A stretch of DNA of 24,977 bases from JAJFUG01 sp964386505. GTDB taxonomy: Bacteria; Gemmatimonadota; Glassbacteria; GWA2-58-10. The position numbers and the translations under genes are program-made. Location of the stretch: NCBI GenBank assembly GCA_964386505.1, contig CAYLSM010000045.1, forward strand, positions 1 through 24,977. Reading direction: 5' to 3'. Below are positions 15,676 to 24,027 of the stretch, piece by piece. The notes beneath the pieces were generated by a model. It searched no databases. It was not told the DNA's origin and saw nothing but the letters and a program-made list of their open reading frames with translations. Every line of letters begins with the position of its first letter. Position 1 is the first letter of the stretch.

Positions 15676-18618
15676 ATGAAACTGGACAGCAGCAGAGGGA
15701 CAGCTTCGCGCGGAACAGTCTCGCGCAAGGATTTCATCGCACTGACCGGAAAGGGCGTGGCCGGGCTCACTCTGCTGGGCGGTCTGCCCGCGACGGCGAA
15801 GACAGGCGCCACGGCCCCGGAGACGCTGCTGGTGGGGCATGTGGTCCCGCACACCCACTGGGACCGGGCCTGGTACTACCCGTTCGAGCAGTTCCGCCTG
15901 CGCTTGGTCAAACTGATGCGCAAGCTGCTGGATATCCTGGAGCGCGATCCCTCCTACAAGTTCCATCTGGACAGCCAGACAATCGTGATCGAAGATTTCC
16001 TGGCTGTATGCCCGGAGCAGCGCGAGCGCCTGATAAAATTCGTGCGCAACGGACAACTGGCTATCGGGCCGTTCTACGTGCAGCCCGACCAGTTCCTGGT
16101 CTCTGGCGAGTCCCTGATCCGCAACCTGAATATCGGACTGCGCCAGTCGGCCGAACTTGGCGGAGCCGAGATGGTGGGCTACCAGGCCGACAATTTCGGC
16201 CATCCGGCCCAGTTGCCGCAGATCCTGCAGGGGTTTCACATCGGCTCGTTCATGACCAACATGAGCCGCGGTATCGGACGCGAGGGGATAAAGAAAGGCC
16301 GTGTGCAGCGCTGGTTCGCCCCGGATGGGGTCAGCTCGGTCTGCGCCTATTTCATGGTCGGCTACGCCAATTTCTACTACTGGGGCTTCGACAATCTGAA
16401 CCCGGCGGACTATCCCACCCCGGCCCCGGACATGGACAACTGGTCCGTGGGGCTGGCCCGCAAGCAACTGGAGGCCGCGGTCGCGGAGTACCGCAAGGAC
16501 GCCGAGCTGGACACCGCACAGCTCTGGCTGGGCAACGGGGTGGATCACCAGGAGGCCCAGCCGCACGTGCCGCGGCTTATCCGCGAGCTGAACCGCGAGC
16601 AGAGCCAGGTGCGCCTGGTGCATTCGAGCTGCCGGGAGCTGATCGAGGCCGTGCTGGCCGAGAGACGCACCCTGCCCGAGCTGCGCGGGCCGCTGGTGGA
16701 GGACTCCCTGTTCGGTGTGATGACCAGCCGGGTCTACCTTCAGCAGAGCTACGCCCGGATCGCCGCGCGGACCGAGATGCTGGCCGAGCCGCTCCTGGCC
16801 CTGGCCGACCTCTACTGCAAGGGCCACCGCGCGTTCCGCGAACCGCAGCATTTCGGTTTCACGTTCAACCCGGGGCAGAACTGGCCCGAGTATCCGGTTT
16901 ACCCGCAGGCCGAGCTTGAGCACCTCTGGAAACTGCTTCTGCAGAACGCCCCCCACGATGACATCTGCGGCTGTTCGGTGGACCCTGTGCACCGCGACAT
17001 GGAGAACCGTTTCGAGCGCTGCGGCGAGATAGTCGACAGTCTTTGGAACGACGCCCTTCTGCTGCTGGCCCGCCGCCTTCAGGAGAACGAGCCGGACTCC
17101 ACGCTGCCCGGCCTGATTGCGTTCAACCCGCATCCCTTCGCCTGCGGCGACACACTGCGGGTGAAGCTGGCCCTGGAGGGGTTCAGCGACCCGTCCGAGC
17201 TGGCGATCCTGGACAGCCGGGGCGGCGAGCTGCCTCTGGCCGTGCTGGAGAGCCGGGCCGCGGAGTACCCGCTATTCGACGGGAACGAGTTCAACGAGAA
17301 GATGATGTTCAAGGGCCTCGATGTCGAGGCGGCGTTCCGCCCGGAGCTGGCCCCCTGCGCGCTGACCCGGTTCGCTGTGGTCAAGCGCAAAACGTCAGCG
17401 GCCCAGGCCGCCCCGCAGGCCACGGCGAGGGAGCAGGACGGGACAGTCGCGGTGGAGAACGCTTTCTACCGTCTGACATTCAAGCCGGATGGCTCTTTCG
17501 ACCTGTACGACAAGGAGCTGCGTCAGGGCCTGAACGGTCTGGGGCGGCTGGAGGACGTGGAGGACGCGGGAGATGAGTACACGTTCACGCGTTTCGACCC
17601 GCCCGCGCCCGCGGTCACCGCAGAGGGATCGGCCGGCCGGGTGCATATTCTGGAGCACAACAGCCTTTTCACATCGGTTGAGGTGAGTCTGGGCCTCACG
17701 TTGCCGGCCTCGTTGACCGAGGACCGCAAGGCCCGCTCGAAAGAGACTGTGACCAGCCCGTTGCGCTTGGTCTACGAGATACCGCATCACCGCAAGGGCG
17801 GCGCATTGAGGCTGGAGCTGGACAACCGCGCCCGCGACCATCACCTTTTCCTCTGGTTCCCCAGCGGGGTGAGCGCCGGGCGGTTTCAGTACGACTGCAA
17901 GTTCGACTGGGCCGAATACCCGGTGGGCTACGCCAAGGCCCGCCTCGATTCCAGCGTGGTCGCGGCCCGGAAAGAGCAGGCTTTCGGCCTGGTGACCGAC
18001 AGTCCGACTATTGTCGAGACGCGCCAGGGCAAGGACGGGGTCGAGTTCGGCTGGTCCGTGGTGCGCGCAGTGGACCATGTCAACGCCGGGATATCGCTCC
18101 GCTACTGGAATGCCAGCGAGGGCCAGTGCCTTCGTCGGATCAGCCGCACTCTGGAATGGACCAGCGGCGCACCGCAGACAGTGCGCGCGGCCTGTCTCGA
18201 GCGGCGGCGTGTCATTCTGACAGCTCCGCCCGCGCTCAGCGTCACCCCCTCGGCCAAACGGCGCTACGTGGACAGCCGCTACAGCACTCTGCCCCTGGTG
18301 GCCGGGGAGCCGCAAATCGCGATCGAGGGACAGGACATCCACCTGTCCTGCTGGAAAAAGGCAGACTCGGGCCAGGGTTGGGTGGTGCGGCTCTACAGCC
18401 TGGCGGATAACCCGTCCCTCTGCCGCCTGAAAACCCGCCTTCCTGTGAGCGCCGCCTTTACCGCCGATCTGGAGGAGAAGCCCCAGGAAAAGCTCGCCGG
18501 CTCCGCGGAAAACGGGTTCGAGCTGGCGCTCGGGGCCAAGCAGATACGGACCGTGCTGCTCATGCCAGACAACGCGTGTATCGAATCCGGATTGGCAACC
18601 AAGCGCACAGCCGGTTGA
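15676..18618 (+). CDS. GH38-family alpha-mannosidase, Tat-type export signal
   Basis: The frame stays open back to 15457, but ATG 15676, with GGGAG just upstream, puts a signal at the N-terminus: VSRKDFIALTGKGVAGL (15-31), a Tat motif with Arg-Lys instead of Arg-Arg. The 980-residue product is GH38: VVPHTHWDRAW with metal ligands His61 and Asp63, FYVQPDQFLVSGESLIRN with likely nucleophile Asp138, QADNFGHPAQLP (170-181), and NAPHDDICGCSVDPVH with ligand His427. The central helical domain and long C-terminal beta domains follow to the end. GH38 enzymes are zinc-dependent retaining mannosidases acting on N-glycans or mannosyl oligosaccharides. Tat export could allow folding with metal before secretion. 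Convergent with the GH127-like gene and closed by a strong terminator. Linkage specificity cannot be read. Confidence 0.93.
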   Translation: MKLDSSRGTASRGTVSRKDFIALTGKGVAGLTLLGGLPATAKTGATAPETLLVGHVVPHTHWDRAWYYPFEQFRLRLVKLMRKLLDILERDPSYKFHLDSQTIVIEDFLAVCPEQRERLIKFVRNGQLAIGPFYVQPDQFLVSGESLIRNLNIGLRQSAELGGAEMVGYQADNFGHPAQLPQILQGFHIGSFMTNMSRGIGREGIKKGRVQRWFAPDGVSSVCAYFMVGYANFYYWGFDNLNPADYPTPAPDMDNWSVGLARKQLEAAVAEYRKDAELDTAQLWLGNGVDHQEAQPHVPRLIRELNREQSQVRLVHSSCRELIEAVLAERRTLPELRGPLVEDSLFGVMTSRVYLQQSYARIAARTEMLAEPLLALADLYCKGHRAFREPQHFGFTFNPGQNWPEYPVYPQAELEHLWKLLLQNAPHDDICGCSVDPVHRDMENRFERCGEIVDSLWNDALLLLARRLQENEPDSTLPGLIAFNPHPFACGDTLRVKLALEGFSDPSELAILDSRGGELPLAVLESRAAEYPLFDGNEFNEKMMFKGLDVEAAFRPELAPCALTRFAVVKRKTSAAQAAPQATAREQDGTVAVENAFYRLTFKPDGSFDLYDKELRQGLNGLGRLEDVEDAGDEYTFTRFDPPAPAVTAEGSAGRVHILEHNSLFTSVEVSLGLTLPASLTEDRKARSKETVTSPLRLVYEIPHHRKGGALRLELDNRARDHHLFLWFPSGVSAGRFQYDCKFDWAEYPVGYAKARLDSSVVAARKEQAFGLVTDSPTIVETRQGKDGVEFGWSVVRAVDHVNAGISLRYWNASEGQCLRRISRTLEWTSGAPQTVRAACLERRRVILTAPPALSVTPSAKRRYVDSRYSTLPLVAGEPQIAIEGQDIHLSCWKKADSGQGWVVRLYSLADNPSLCRLKTRLPVSAAFTADLEEKPQEKLAGSAENGFELALGAKQIRTVLLMPDNACIESGLATKRTAG

Positions 18619-18626
18619 ACTGTAAT

Positions 18627-18665
18627 AAAGAGGGCGGCAGACTCGCCGAGTCTGCCGCCCTCTTT
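18627..18665. terminator. Bidirectional intrinsic terminator between convergent genes
   Basis: A perfect 17-bp stem (18627-18643 with 18649-18665) with 5-base loop CGCCG starts with AAAG and ends with CTTTT, giving a T-run after the stem on both strands. It lies 8 bp after the GH38 stop and 33 bp after the end of the leftward GH127-like gene, so it serves both. Confidence 0.93.
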
Positions 18666-18698
18666 TCATTGCGCAGTGCTGTCATCAGCTACACATAA

Positions 18699-20669
18699 TC
18701 ACCTCAGCAGCGGGAATTCCCCGATCCTCAAGTCCGTGGAGCCATAGGGTATAAGCTCCAGGTCCTCCAGCGGCTGCTCAGAGCTGACCGGGCTGGTTGC
18801 CAGCTCGCCGGCGGCGCTGTGTTCCAGGACCCAGCCGCTCAGACGGCGTCCCTTGACATGCGCCACCAGCGGCGCGCCCTCGGGCGAGAACGGCATCTGC
18901 CCGACCGGCTTGTTTTCAATCCGCACCGAGCCGGAGGGGTCGAGTGTGTCTACCTGAAGGGCGTAGTTCCAGGCGCTCTCCGGGTAGACCGCCCAGTCGG
19001 CGTGGGGCTCCTCGCCCGCGACTTTCTCCCAGCGTTCGTTGATCTTGAGGGCCATGACCAGCGGCCCTTTGAGCAGGGAGATGCTGTCGTGGTAGCGCCG
19101 CTGGAGGCGCAGCGGCATGGGCAGGCGCAGGCAGAGAGTGTGCGTGCCGGACCAGTTGCGCTCCACGCGGTAGAACGTATGGGGTGTGGGAGCCGGGAGC
19201 GCCTCACCGTCCAGCTTGAGCGTGGGGCTGTCCGTCCAGGCCGGGATACGCAGCAGGATCGGGAACGCGGCCTTGTCCCGGGCCTCGACCGTGAAAGTGA
19301 GTTCCTCGCCGAACGGGTAATCGGTCTCCAGGCGGATTGTCACCGGAGCGCCCGACAGCTCGGTGCTCACCTCACACGGGGCGTAGGCCACCGCGGCCAG
19401 TCCGCCGTCGGCTGTTTTCATCCACAGGTTTGTCGCCAGCTTGGGCCAGCCCTGGCTGAGGTTGGCAGTGCAGCAGCCGTAGTTGGGCTCCAGGCCGTAG
19501 AGGTTGGAGCGCGGGCCGTTGTCCACGTACAGGTTGTCCTCAGAGACCTGGCAGACCGCCTGGTTCACCTGCTGGTCATACTGGTGCGCCCACATGTCGG
19601 GCTTGAACGTGGCCGGCAGGGCGTTGAACGCGATCAGCTCCAGGCGGTCCCCGAAAGCCGGGTCGCCCAGCACCCGGATGATGTTCTCCAGCGAGTACAT
19701 GTACTCCACGACCGTGCAAAGCTCTGTTCCCTGGGAGGGGTTCTTGCCCGCCAGGTGCTCATCGCAGGTGAACATCCCGGTTACCTGGCCGTGGTAGCGG
19801 TCCAGCGTGGCGATCATCTGCGCCGGGGCCAGGCTGTCCGCCGCCAGACGGGACTGGCGGAACCAGACCGCCGGGGTCTTGAGCGCCATGCCGTTGTTCA
19901 CCCCGTGCGAACTCATGACAATGTTCTGGCGCTGCATTTTCTGCGGGAACGGGAAGTTCTCGAACTCGCCCCGCCAGTCGTAGCCTTGGTCGTGGACTTT
20001 CTGCGCCAGGGCCAGAAGGGTGCTGTCGCCGGTGCGCTCGTACAGCCAGTGCAGGCTGATCACCAGATCGGCCCAGCGGTACTGGCCCCAGTCGAACAGG
20101 GGCTGACTGTCCAGCAGGGTGTCGAGCCGGGTGAAGAATTTCCGCATGGCCGGGATGGCGCGCTCATCCCCGCTCGCCTCGCTGTACTGGGTCAGGGCCT
20201 TGAGGAACACGTACACCGGCCAGGGGTCGTAGGCTTTGTACTTGTTGGTGCCCTGATCCTGGACCGGACCCAGCCAGCCATCCGCCTGCTGGTGGCTTAG
20301 GATGTAGTCCATCCAGAGCGAGGCTTTCTCTTTCAGGCGCTCGTCGTTGAGCAGCCAGGCCAGCGGCACTATCCCATCCAGCCAGTAGGGGCCGCGCTCC
20401 CAGCCTTCGGCCTGGCCGCCGATCCAGCCGCTTTGGGCCACATCCGGCCAGACCTCGTCCAGGTGGCCGCTCAGCCCATCCGCCTGGATACGCAGTTGCC
20501 GCTCCAGCCAGCCCGCCGGGTGGATGCTGCCCAGTGGCAGCGGGGTGAACGCGCCGGGCAGAAGGCCGGTCAACTCGGGCCCGGACTGCGGCTTTTCGTG
20601 CGCGCAGCCGGCAGGGAGCCACAGGGCGAACAGGACCAGCGCGAGCAGGTGCAATTTCCGGCCATGCAT
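18699..20669 (-). CDS. GH127-like (DUF1680) beta-L-arabinofuranosidase, probable lipoprotein
   Basis: The 656-residue product has a hydrophobic leader ending LPAGC (Cys22), probably a lipoprotein site. The family signature is plain: LDEVWPDVAQSGWIGG (70-85), GWERGPYWLDGIVPLAWLL (89-107), an alpha/alpha barrel to about 400, and C-terminal beta domains. The zinc and catalytic set of characterised GH127 enzymes is present as GTELC (Glu316, Cys318) and NYGCCTAN (Cys399, Cys400), where one cysteine is the nucleophile; DEHLAG (303-308) may hold the acid residue. GH127 members hydrolyse beta-L-arabinofuranosides in plant glycans, but relatives in this superfamily vary. CGGAGG lies 4-5 bp before the ATG. 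It starts 57 bp after the end of the GH39-like gene and is likely its operon partner. Confidence 0.9.
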   Translation of the reverse strand: MHGRKLHLLALVLFALWLPAGCAHEKPQSGPELTGLLPGAFTPLPLGSIHPAGWLERQLRIQADGLSGHLDEVWPDVAQSGWIGGQAEGWERGPYWLDGIVPLAWLLNDERLKEKASLWMDYILSHQQADGWLGPVQDQGTNKYKAYDPWPVYVFLKALTQYSEASGDERAIPAMRKFFTRLDTLLDSQPLFDWGQYRWADLVISLHWLYERTGDSTLLALAQKVHDQGYDWRGEFENFPFPQKMQRQNIVMSSHGVNNGMALKTPAVWFRQSRLAADSLAPAQMIATLDRYHGQVTGMFTCDEHLAGKNPSQGTELCTVVEYMYSLENIIRVLGDPAFGDRLELIAFNALPATFKPDMWAHQYDQQVNQAVCQVSEDNLYVDNGPRSNLYGLEPNYGCCTANLSQGWPKLATNLWMKTADGGLAAVAYAPCEVSTELSGAPVTIRLETDYPFGEELTFTVEARDKAAFPILLRIPAWTDSPTLKLDGEALPAPTPHTFYRVERNWSGTHTLCLRLPMPLRLQRRYHDSISLLKGPLVMALKINERWEKVAGEEPHADWAVYPESAWNYALQVDTLDPSGSVRIENKPVGQMPFSPEGAPLVAHVKGRRLSGWVLEHSAAGELATSPVSSEQPLEDLELIPYGSTDLRIGEFPLLR

Positions 20670-20726
20670 AGAACCTCCGACCCTTGGATTACCAATTAAC
20701 CGGCTCAGAAACGGAATGAGTCGCTT

Positions 20727-22130
20727 TTACTCGGTGACAATCCGCAGCCAGGCCACGCCCCAGGGCGGAAGGCTGAGGCTGAGAGGCTTGTCGCTAAGTC
20801 CCTGCGCCGCGCCTGTCGCCAGGGTGTCCAGGCGGTTTTGCGGGGCGTCCAGCCGCACGAGGCAGAACTTGCCCGCCGGCGGATTGCTCAGTTTGAGGTC
20901 GATTTTCTGCTCCGAGCCAGTCTGCGGGAACGGGAAATTCCAGAGCAGGATATTGGTCTGCCCGGGCTGCTGCGCGGCCACGGCGTTGACCCCGGCCGAA
21001 AGGCCCTCGACCGTCAGACGCTGGCCGCTCATCTCTTTCAGCATGAGGAACACGTAATAGCTGGGACGCCGGTGTCCCTCCTTGTCGAACAGCCCGCTGT
21101 TCTGGATCTCGACATTCCACCAGTCGGCCATGAACTTGTAGCCCTGCGGGGTCATCCAGTCGAAATCCTCGGGCACGACCCGGTGGTCCCGGATGTGGTA
21201 GTAGCAGGAGCGGGAGAGGCCCTCGTTGAAAAAGCCGAGCGTGGCCTGAAGAATGAAAGCGGTCTGGAAACCGGGGTACAACTCATCACCGATCAGCTTG
21301 ATGTTCCACTCGTCGATGATAGTCTCCGTTGCGGCCAGGGCCGGGTATTTGGCCAGACGGCCCTTGACGTCCTGGATGCTGTGAATGACGTCGTTGGGCT
21401 CGTTGCTGTAGAGGTGCCAGGAGAAAAAGTCCAGCGGCGCCTCACCCCGTCCGCACAGGGCCATGAGGCTGTCGCCGATGGCGCTGCGGTGTCCGGCCAG
21501 GGCCGGCCCGCCCACTTTGGCCTCCGGGTCGGCGCGACGGATCGCCGCCGCGCTGTGCGCGTAGTAAACCTCGTAATCCTCCGGCTTGAACAGGTATGGG
21601 CAGCCGCCCGCTTCGCTCTGGTCCACCTCGTTGCCCACCTCCCAGTAGCGGATGCCGTAACCTTTCTCCTGGTTGCAGTGCCGCACCAGAGCCTCGATCA
21701 GCGCCTCCCAGGCGACATAATCGGTGGGGTGGACGATCTCCGGGTCGATCTTCGGGTAGAGCGTTTTGGGCTTGAAGCACAGGCTCATCAACGGTTCGGC
21801 CCCGGTGGCCCGGATGTTCTCGATGCTGCGGTCCAGGGTCTCCCAGTAGTACTGCCCCGGCGCCGGGTTCAGGTGGAAATACTCCTGCACGAACAACCGG
21901 ATCATCTTGGGCCGCAGCGAGGTCACCTCGGCCAGGTGATCGTCGAACATCGGCTCGTGCGAAAGGCCTCCCTGGCCGAGCGAGTAGGGCGTCAGGTCGA
22001 TCTGTCCGGCGCCGCTGGCGCAGTCGACGCCAAGCTGGAGCGCCGGGGAGCCCTGCGCGCTGAGGAGCGGGATAGCTGCGGTGAGAACAATCACGGTTGC
22101 GGCGGCAGCGATCAGTCGGACGGTTTTCAT
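20727..22130 (-). CDS. GH39-like clan GH-A glycosidase, exported
   Basis: A signal peptide (residues 1-26, ending LLSAQ) is followed by a TIM-barrel glycosidase of the GH39 type. The acid/base is Glu168 in RYWEVGNEVD and the nucleophile is Glu274 in ETIIDEWNI, the usual clan GH-A spacing after strands 4 and 7; FFSWHLYSNEP (235-245) is another family landmark. A small beta domain (about 380-467) ends the protein. Characterised GH39 members are beta-xylosidases and alpha-L-iduronidases, while many bacterial ones have other beta-glycoside targets, so the substrate is open. It is the first gene of a leftward pair with the GH127-like gene, suggesting pentose-rich plant glycans. The ribosome site is weak (AGGAT about 8 bp before the ATG). 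Confidence 0.87.
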   Translation of the reverse strand: MKTVRLIAAAATVIVLTAAIPLLSAQGSPALQLGVDCASGAGQIDLTPYSLGQGGLSHEPMFDDHLAEVTSLRPKMIRLFVQEYFHLNPAPGQYYWETLDRSIENIRATGAEPLMSLCFKPKTLYPKIDPEIVHPTDYVAWEALIEALVRHCNQEKGYGIRYWEVGNEVDQSEAGGCPYLFKPEDYEVYYAHSAAAIRRADPEAKVGGPALAGHRSAIGDSLMALCGRGEAPLDFFSWHLYSNEPNDVIHSIQDVKGRLAKYPALAATETIIDEWNIKLIGDELYPGFQTAFILQATLGFFNEGLSRSCYYHIRDHRVVPEDFDWMTPQGYKFMADWWNVEIQNSGLFDKEGHRRPSYYVFLMLKEMSGQRLTVEGLSAGVNAVAAQQPGQTNILLWNFPFPQTGSEQKIDLKLSNPPAGKFCLVRLDAPQNRLDTLATGAAQGLSDKPLSLSLPPWGVAWLRIVTE

Positions 22131-22460
22131 GCAGGATCCTGTGGCTGGGGTGGTCTGGGCCGCGGGGACGCGGTTCCGGAAAAACGAAGGTCCGTTCAGG
22201 CTGGGGCGCGGAAAGGCAGTCCCTGCTCCGGCCGGGATTGAGTATACAGCCTGCCTGTATCCGTCGGCAAGAGAGATGTTGAAATTGATTGCCAGTTTGG
22301 ATAAAGGGTGTAACTTGTAAGGTATAGTATAAGTTTTATACAGGTTTGAGAAATGATGCTCAGGCAGTTCGTGCCAACAGCCGCGAATGCCGGAGTTAAA
22401 ACGGAATCACAGCCTGCCGCCCGCCTCAGCGATTGTTCACATCGGAATCAGGAGCGTAGC
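22131..22460. other. 330-bp divergent intergenic region
   Basis: This region lies between the leftward GH39-like gene and the rightward cytochrome gene and should hold promoters for both. Bases 22270-22345 are AT-rich, with TATAGT (22323-22328) as a possible -10 box but no -35 at a normal distance. An open frame reaches from 22353 into the cytochrome gene, but its first 36 codons have no signal or domain. No gene was seen in it. Confidence 0.4.
22327..22341. promoter_or_regulatory. GTATAAgttTTATAC palindrome, operator candidate
   Basis: A 6-bp perfect inverted repeat with a 3-base centre lies in the AT-rich part of the divergent region and overlaps the TATAGT box. Its size fits a dimeric repressor site. 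No regulator gene is in the window, so the role is inferred from position alone. Confidence 0.3.
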
Positions 22461-23969
22461 ATGTCTCAGCGGAATGTTTTGTCTCCAGCGATCGTTCTGT
22501 TTCTGTTGATGGGTTTGGGAGTTCCGCTGCAGGCCCAGATCACCGGCAACGGCTACGCCCTGATGATGCGTGAGGTGTTCAGCTACAGCTGCCTGAATTG
22601 CCACGACAGCGCCAAGCCGATAAACTCGCGTAACGGCGCCCCGGCGGCTGTCAATTTCGACACCTACACCCTGGCCTATGTCAACGCCAGCCGGGGTAAC
22701 GCGCGGGTCCAGGCCGGAACTATGCCGCCGCTCACCGGCGGGTTGGACGCCACGCGCAAGGGCATTTTCCAGGCCTGGGCCGGAGCGGGCATGCCCCTGG
22801 GTGAGACAGTCACTTTCCCGAAGGTCAAGAGCGAGGTGCTGACTGCCGTCTGCCTGGCCTGCCACAGCAGCAGCAAGACCGGCGCGGACCGCAACGGGGC
22901 TCCCGCCGATGCTAATTTCGACACCTATGATCAGACAATAGCCCTCGCAGTCTGGGCCAACAGTGCGATGCGGGACGGCGGTATGCCTCCGGCATCCTCC
23001 GGTTTTGTGGTCGGTATCGAGCAGAAAGCCCTTTTCCAGGATTGGCTGAATCTCGACCTGCCCTCGGGACGGAACATCACCTACCCCGTGCTCAGCGATT
23101 CGGTCTTCGCTCCCAAGTGTGTTTCCTGCCACGACAGCAAGAAAAGCGGCAGCGACCGCCGCAACGCCCCCACGGGAGTCGATTTCGACAACTGGGCCGC
23201 GGCCAAGGCCTCTTTTGCCAGCGGCAACAACCTGATCCAGGCCGGTACGCACCCCAGCAGTTCGGTCGGAATAACCAGCGCCCAGAAAATGCTGATCTTC
23301 GACTGGATTTATGCCGGTATGCCGAACGAGGACACCCGGCCGGTCTGCGACCTGAACGGCGACGGGGCGGTGGGAGTGGGCGACCTGGTCCGCCTGTTGC
23401 TGCGCGTGCGGGAGGGTGCATTCGACGCGGCGTATGATTTCAACAGGGACGGCAGCCTGAGCCTGAGCGACGCCCTGGCGCTGCTGGTCCTGGAGCGCAA
23501 GGGCGGTTGCCGCGAGGCCGGCTTGGCGCTGTCCGGTGTCTCCTCTGCCCGCGTGGCGGGCCTGAGCGGCGAGCAGGTTGTTTGGCTCGAAAGTGTCCGT
23601 GAACAGTTGGGCCTGAGCGCCGAGGAAGACGTGGACTACAGCCTGGCCCTCTACGGCGCTGCACCGGCCGCGGCGCTGCCCCGCGCGTTCAGCCTGTCGC
23701 AGAACAGCCCCAACCCGTTCAACCCCGCCACCACGATCGTCTATGCCGTGCCGGAGGGCCAGGCAGCCGCGCGGGTGAGGATTGACATTTTCGACAGCGC
23801 CGGCCATCTTGTACGCACACTGGTGGATAGCGAGAGCACGCCCGGCACGCACAGCGTGTTCTGGGACGGTCTCGGCCGCGCCGGTCAGCCGTCGGCCAGC
23901 GGAGTGTATTTCTACCGCCTTAGCGCCGGAGATTACAGTCTGACGCGCAAGATGGTGCTGCTGAAATAA
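22461..23969 (+). CDS. Triheme c-type cytochrome with dockerin-like and T9SS-type sorting domains
   Basis: ATG 22461 is chosen over 22353 because AGGAGC lies 5 bp before it and residues 1-26 form a signal peptide ending LQAQ. Three repeated modules of about 85 residues each hold one heme site: CLNCH (44-48), CLACH (131-135) and CVSCH (220-224). Each is followed by an N-G-A-P or N-A-P block, then FDTY or FDNW. The first two modules have GTMPP and GGMPP, the usual Met-ligand loop; the third has GTHPS. Residues 296-345 are two dockerin-like calcium loops (DLNGDGAVGVGD and DFNRDGSLSLSD). The last 95 residues (SLSQNSPNPFNPATT to RKMVLLK) are a FlgD-like/type IX sorting domain. It is predicted to be exported, carry heme and be anchored at the cell surface. 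An aldo/keto reductase gene follows after 58 bp. Confidence 0.9.
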   Translation: MSQRNVLSPAIVLFLLMGLGVPLQAQITGNGYALMMREVFSYSCLNCHDSAKPINSRNGAPAAVNFDTYTLAYVNASRGNARVQAGTMPPLTGGLDATRKGIFQAWAGAGMPLGETVTFPKVKSEVLTAVCLACHSSSKTGADRNGAPADANFDTYDQTIALAVWANSAMRDGGMPPASSGFVVGIEQKALFQDWLNLDLPSGRNITYPVLSDSVFAPKCVSCHDSKKSGSDRRNAPTGVDFDNWAAAKASFASGNNLIQAGTHPSSSVGITSAQKMLIFDWIYAGMPNEDTRPVCDLNGDGAVGVGDLVRLLLRVREGAFDAAYDFNRDGSLSLSDALALLVLERKGGCREAGLALSGVSSARVAGLSGEQVVWLESVREQLGLSAEEDVDYSLALYGAAPAAALPRAFSLSQNSPNPFNPATTIVYAVPEGQAAARVRIDIFDSAGHLVRTLVDSESTPGTHSVFWDGLGRAGQPSASGVYFYRLSAGDYSLTRKMVLLK

Positions 23970-24027
23970 TGGCCGGGGAGCCGTGGCTGTATCCGGTCGC
24001 AGGCCTCACGGAAAGGACATGACAAGG

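Noticed and set aside
22353..22460. Earlier start for the cytochrome gene
   Set aside because: The signal peptide and a good ribosome site both belong to ATG 22461.
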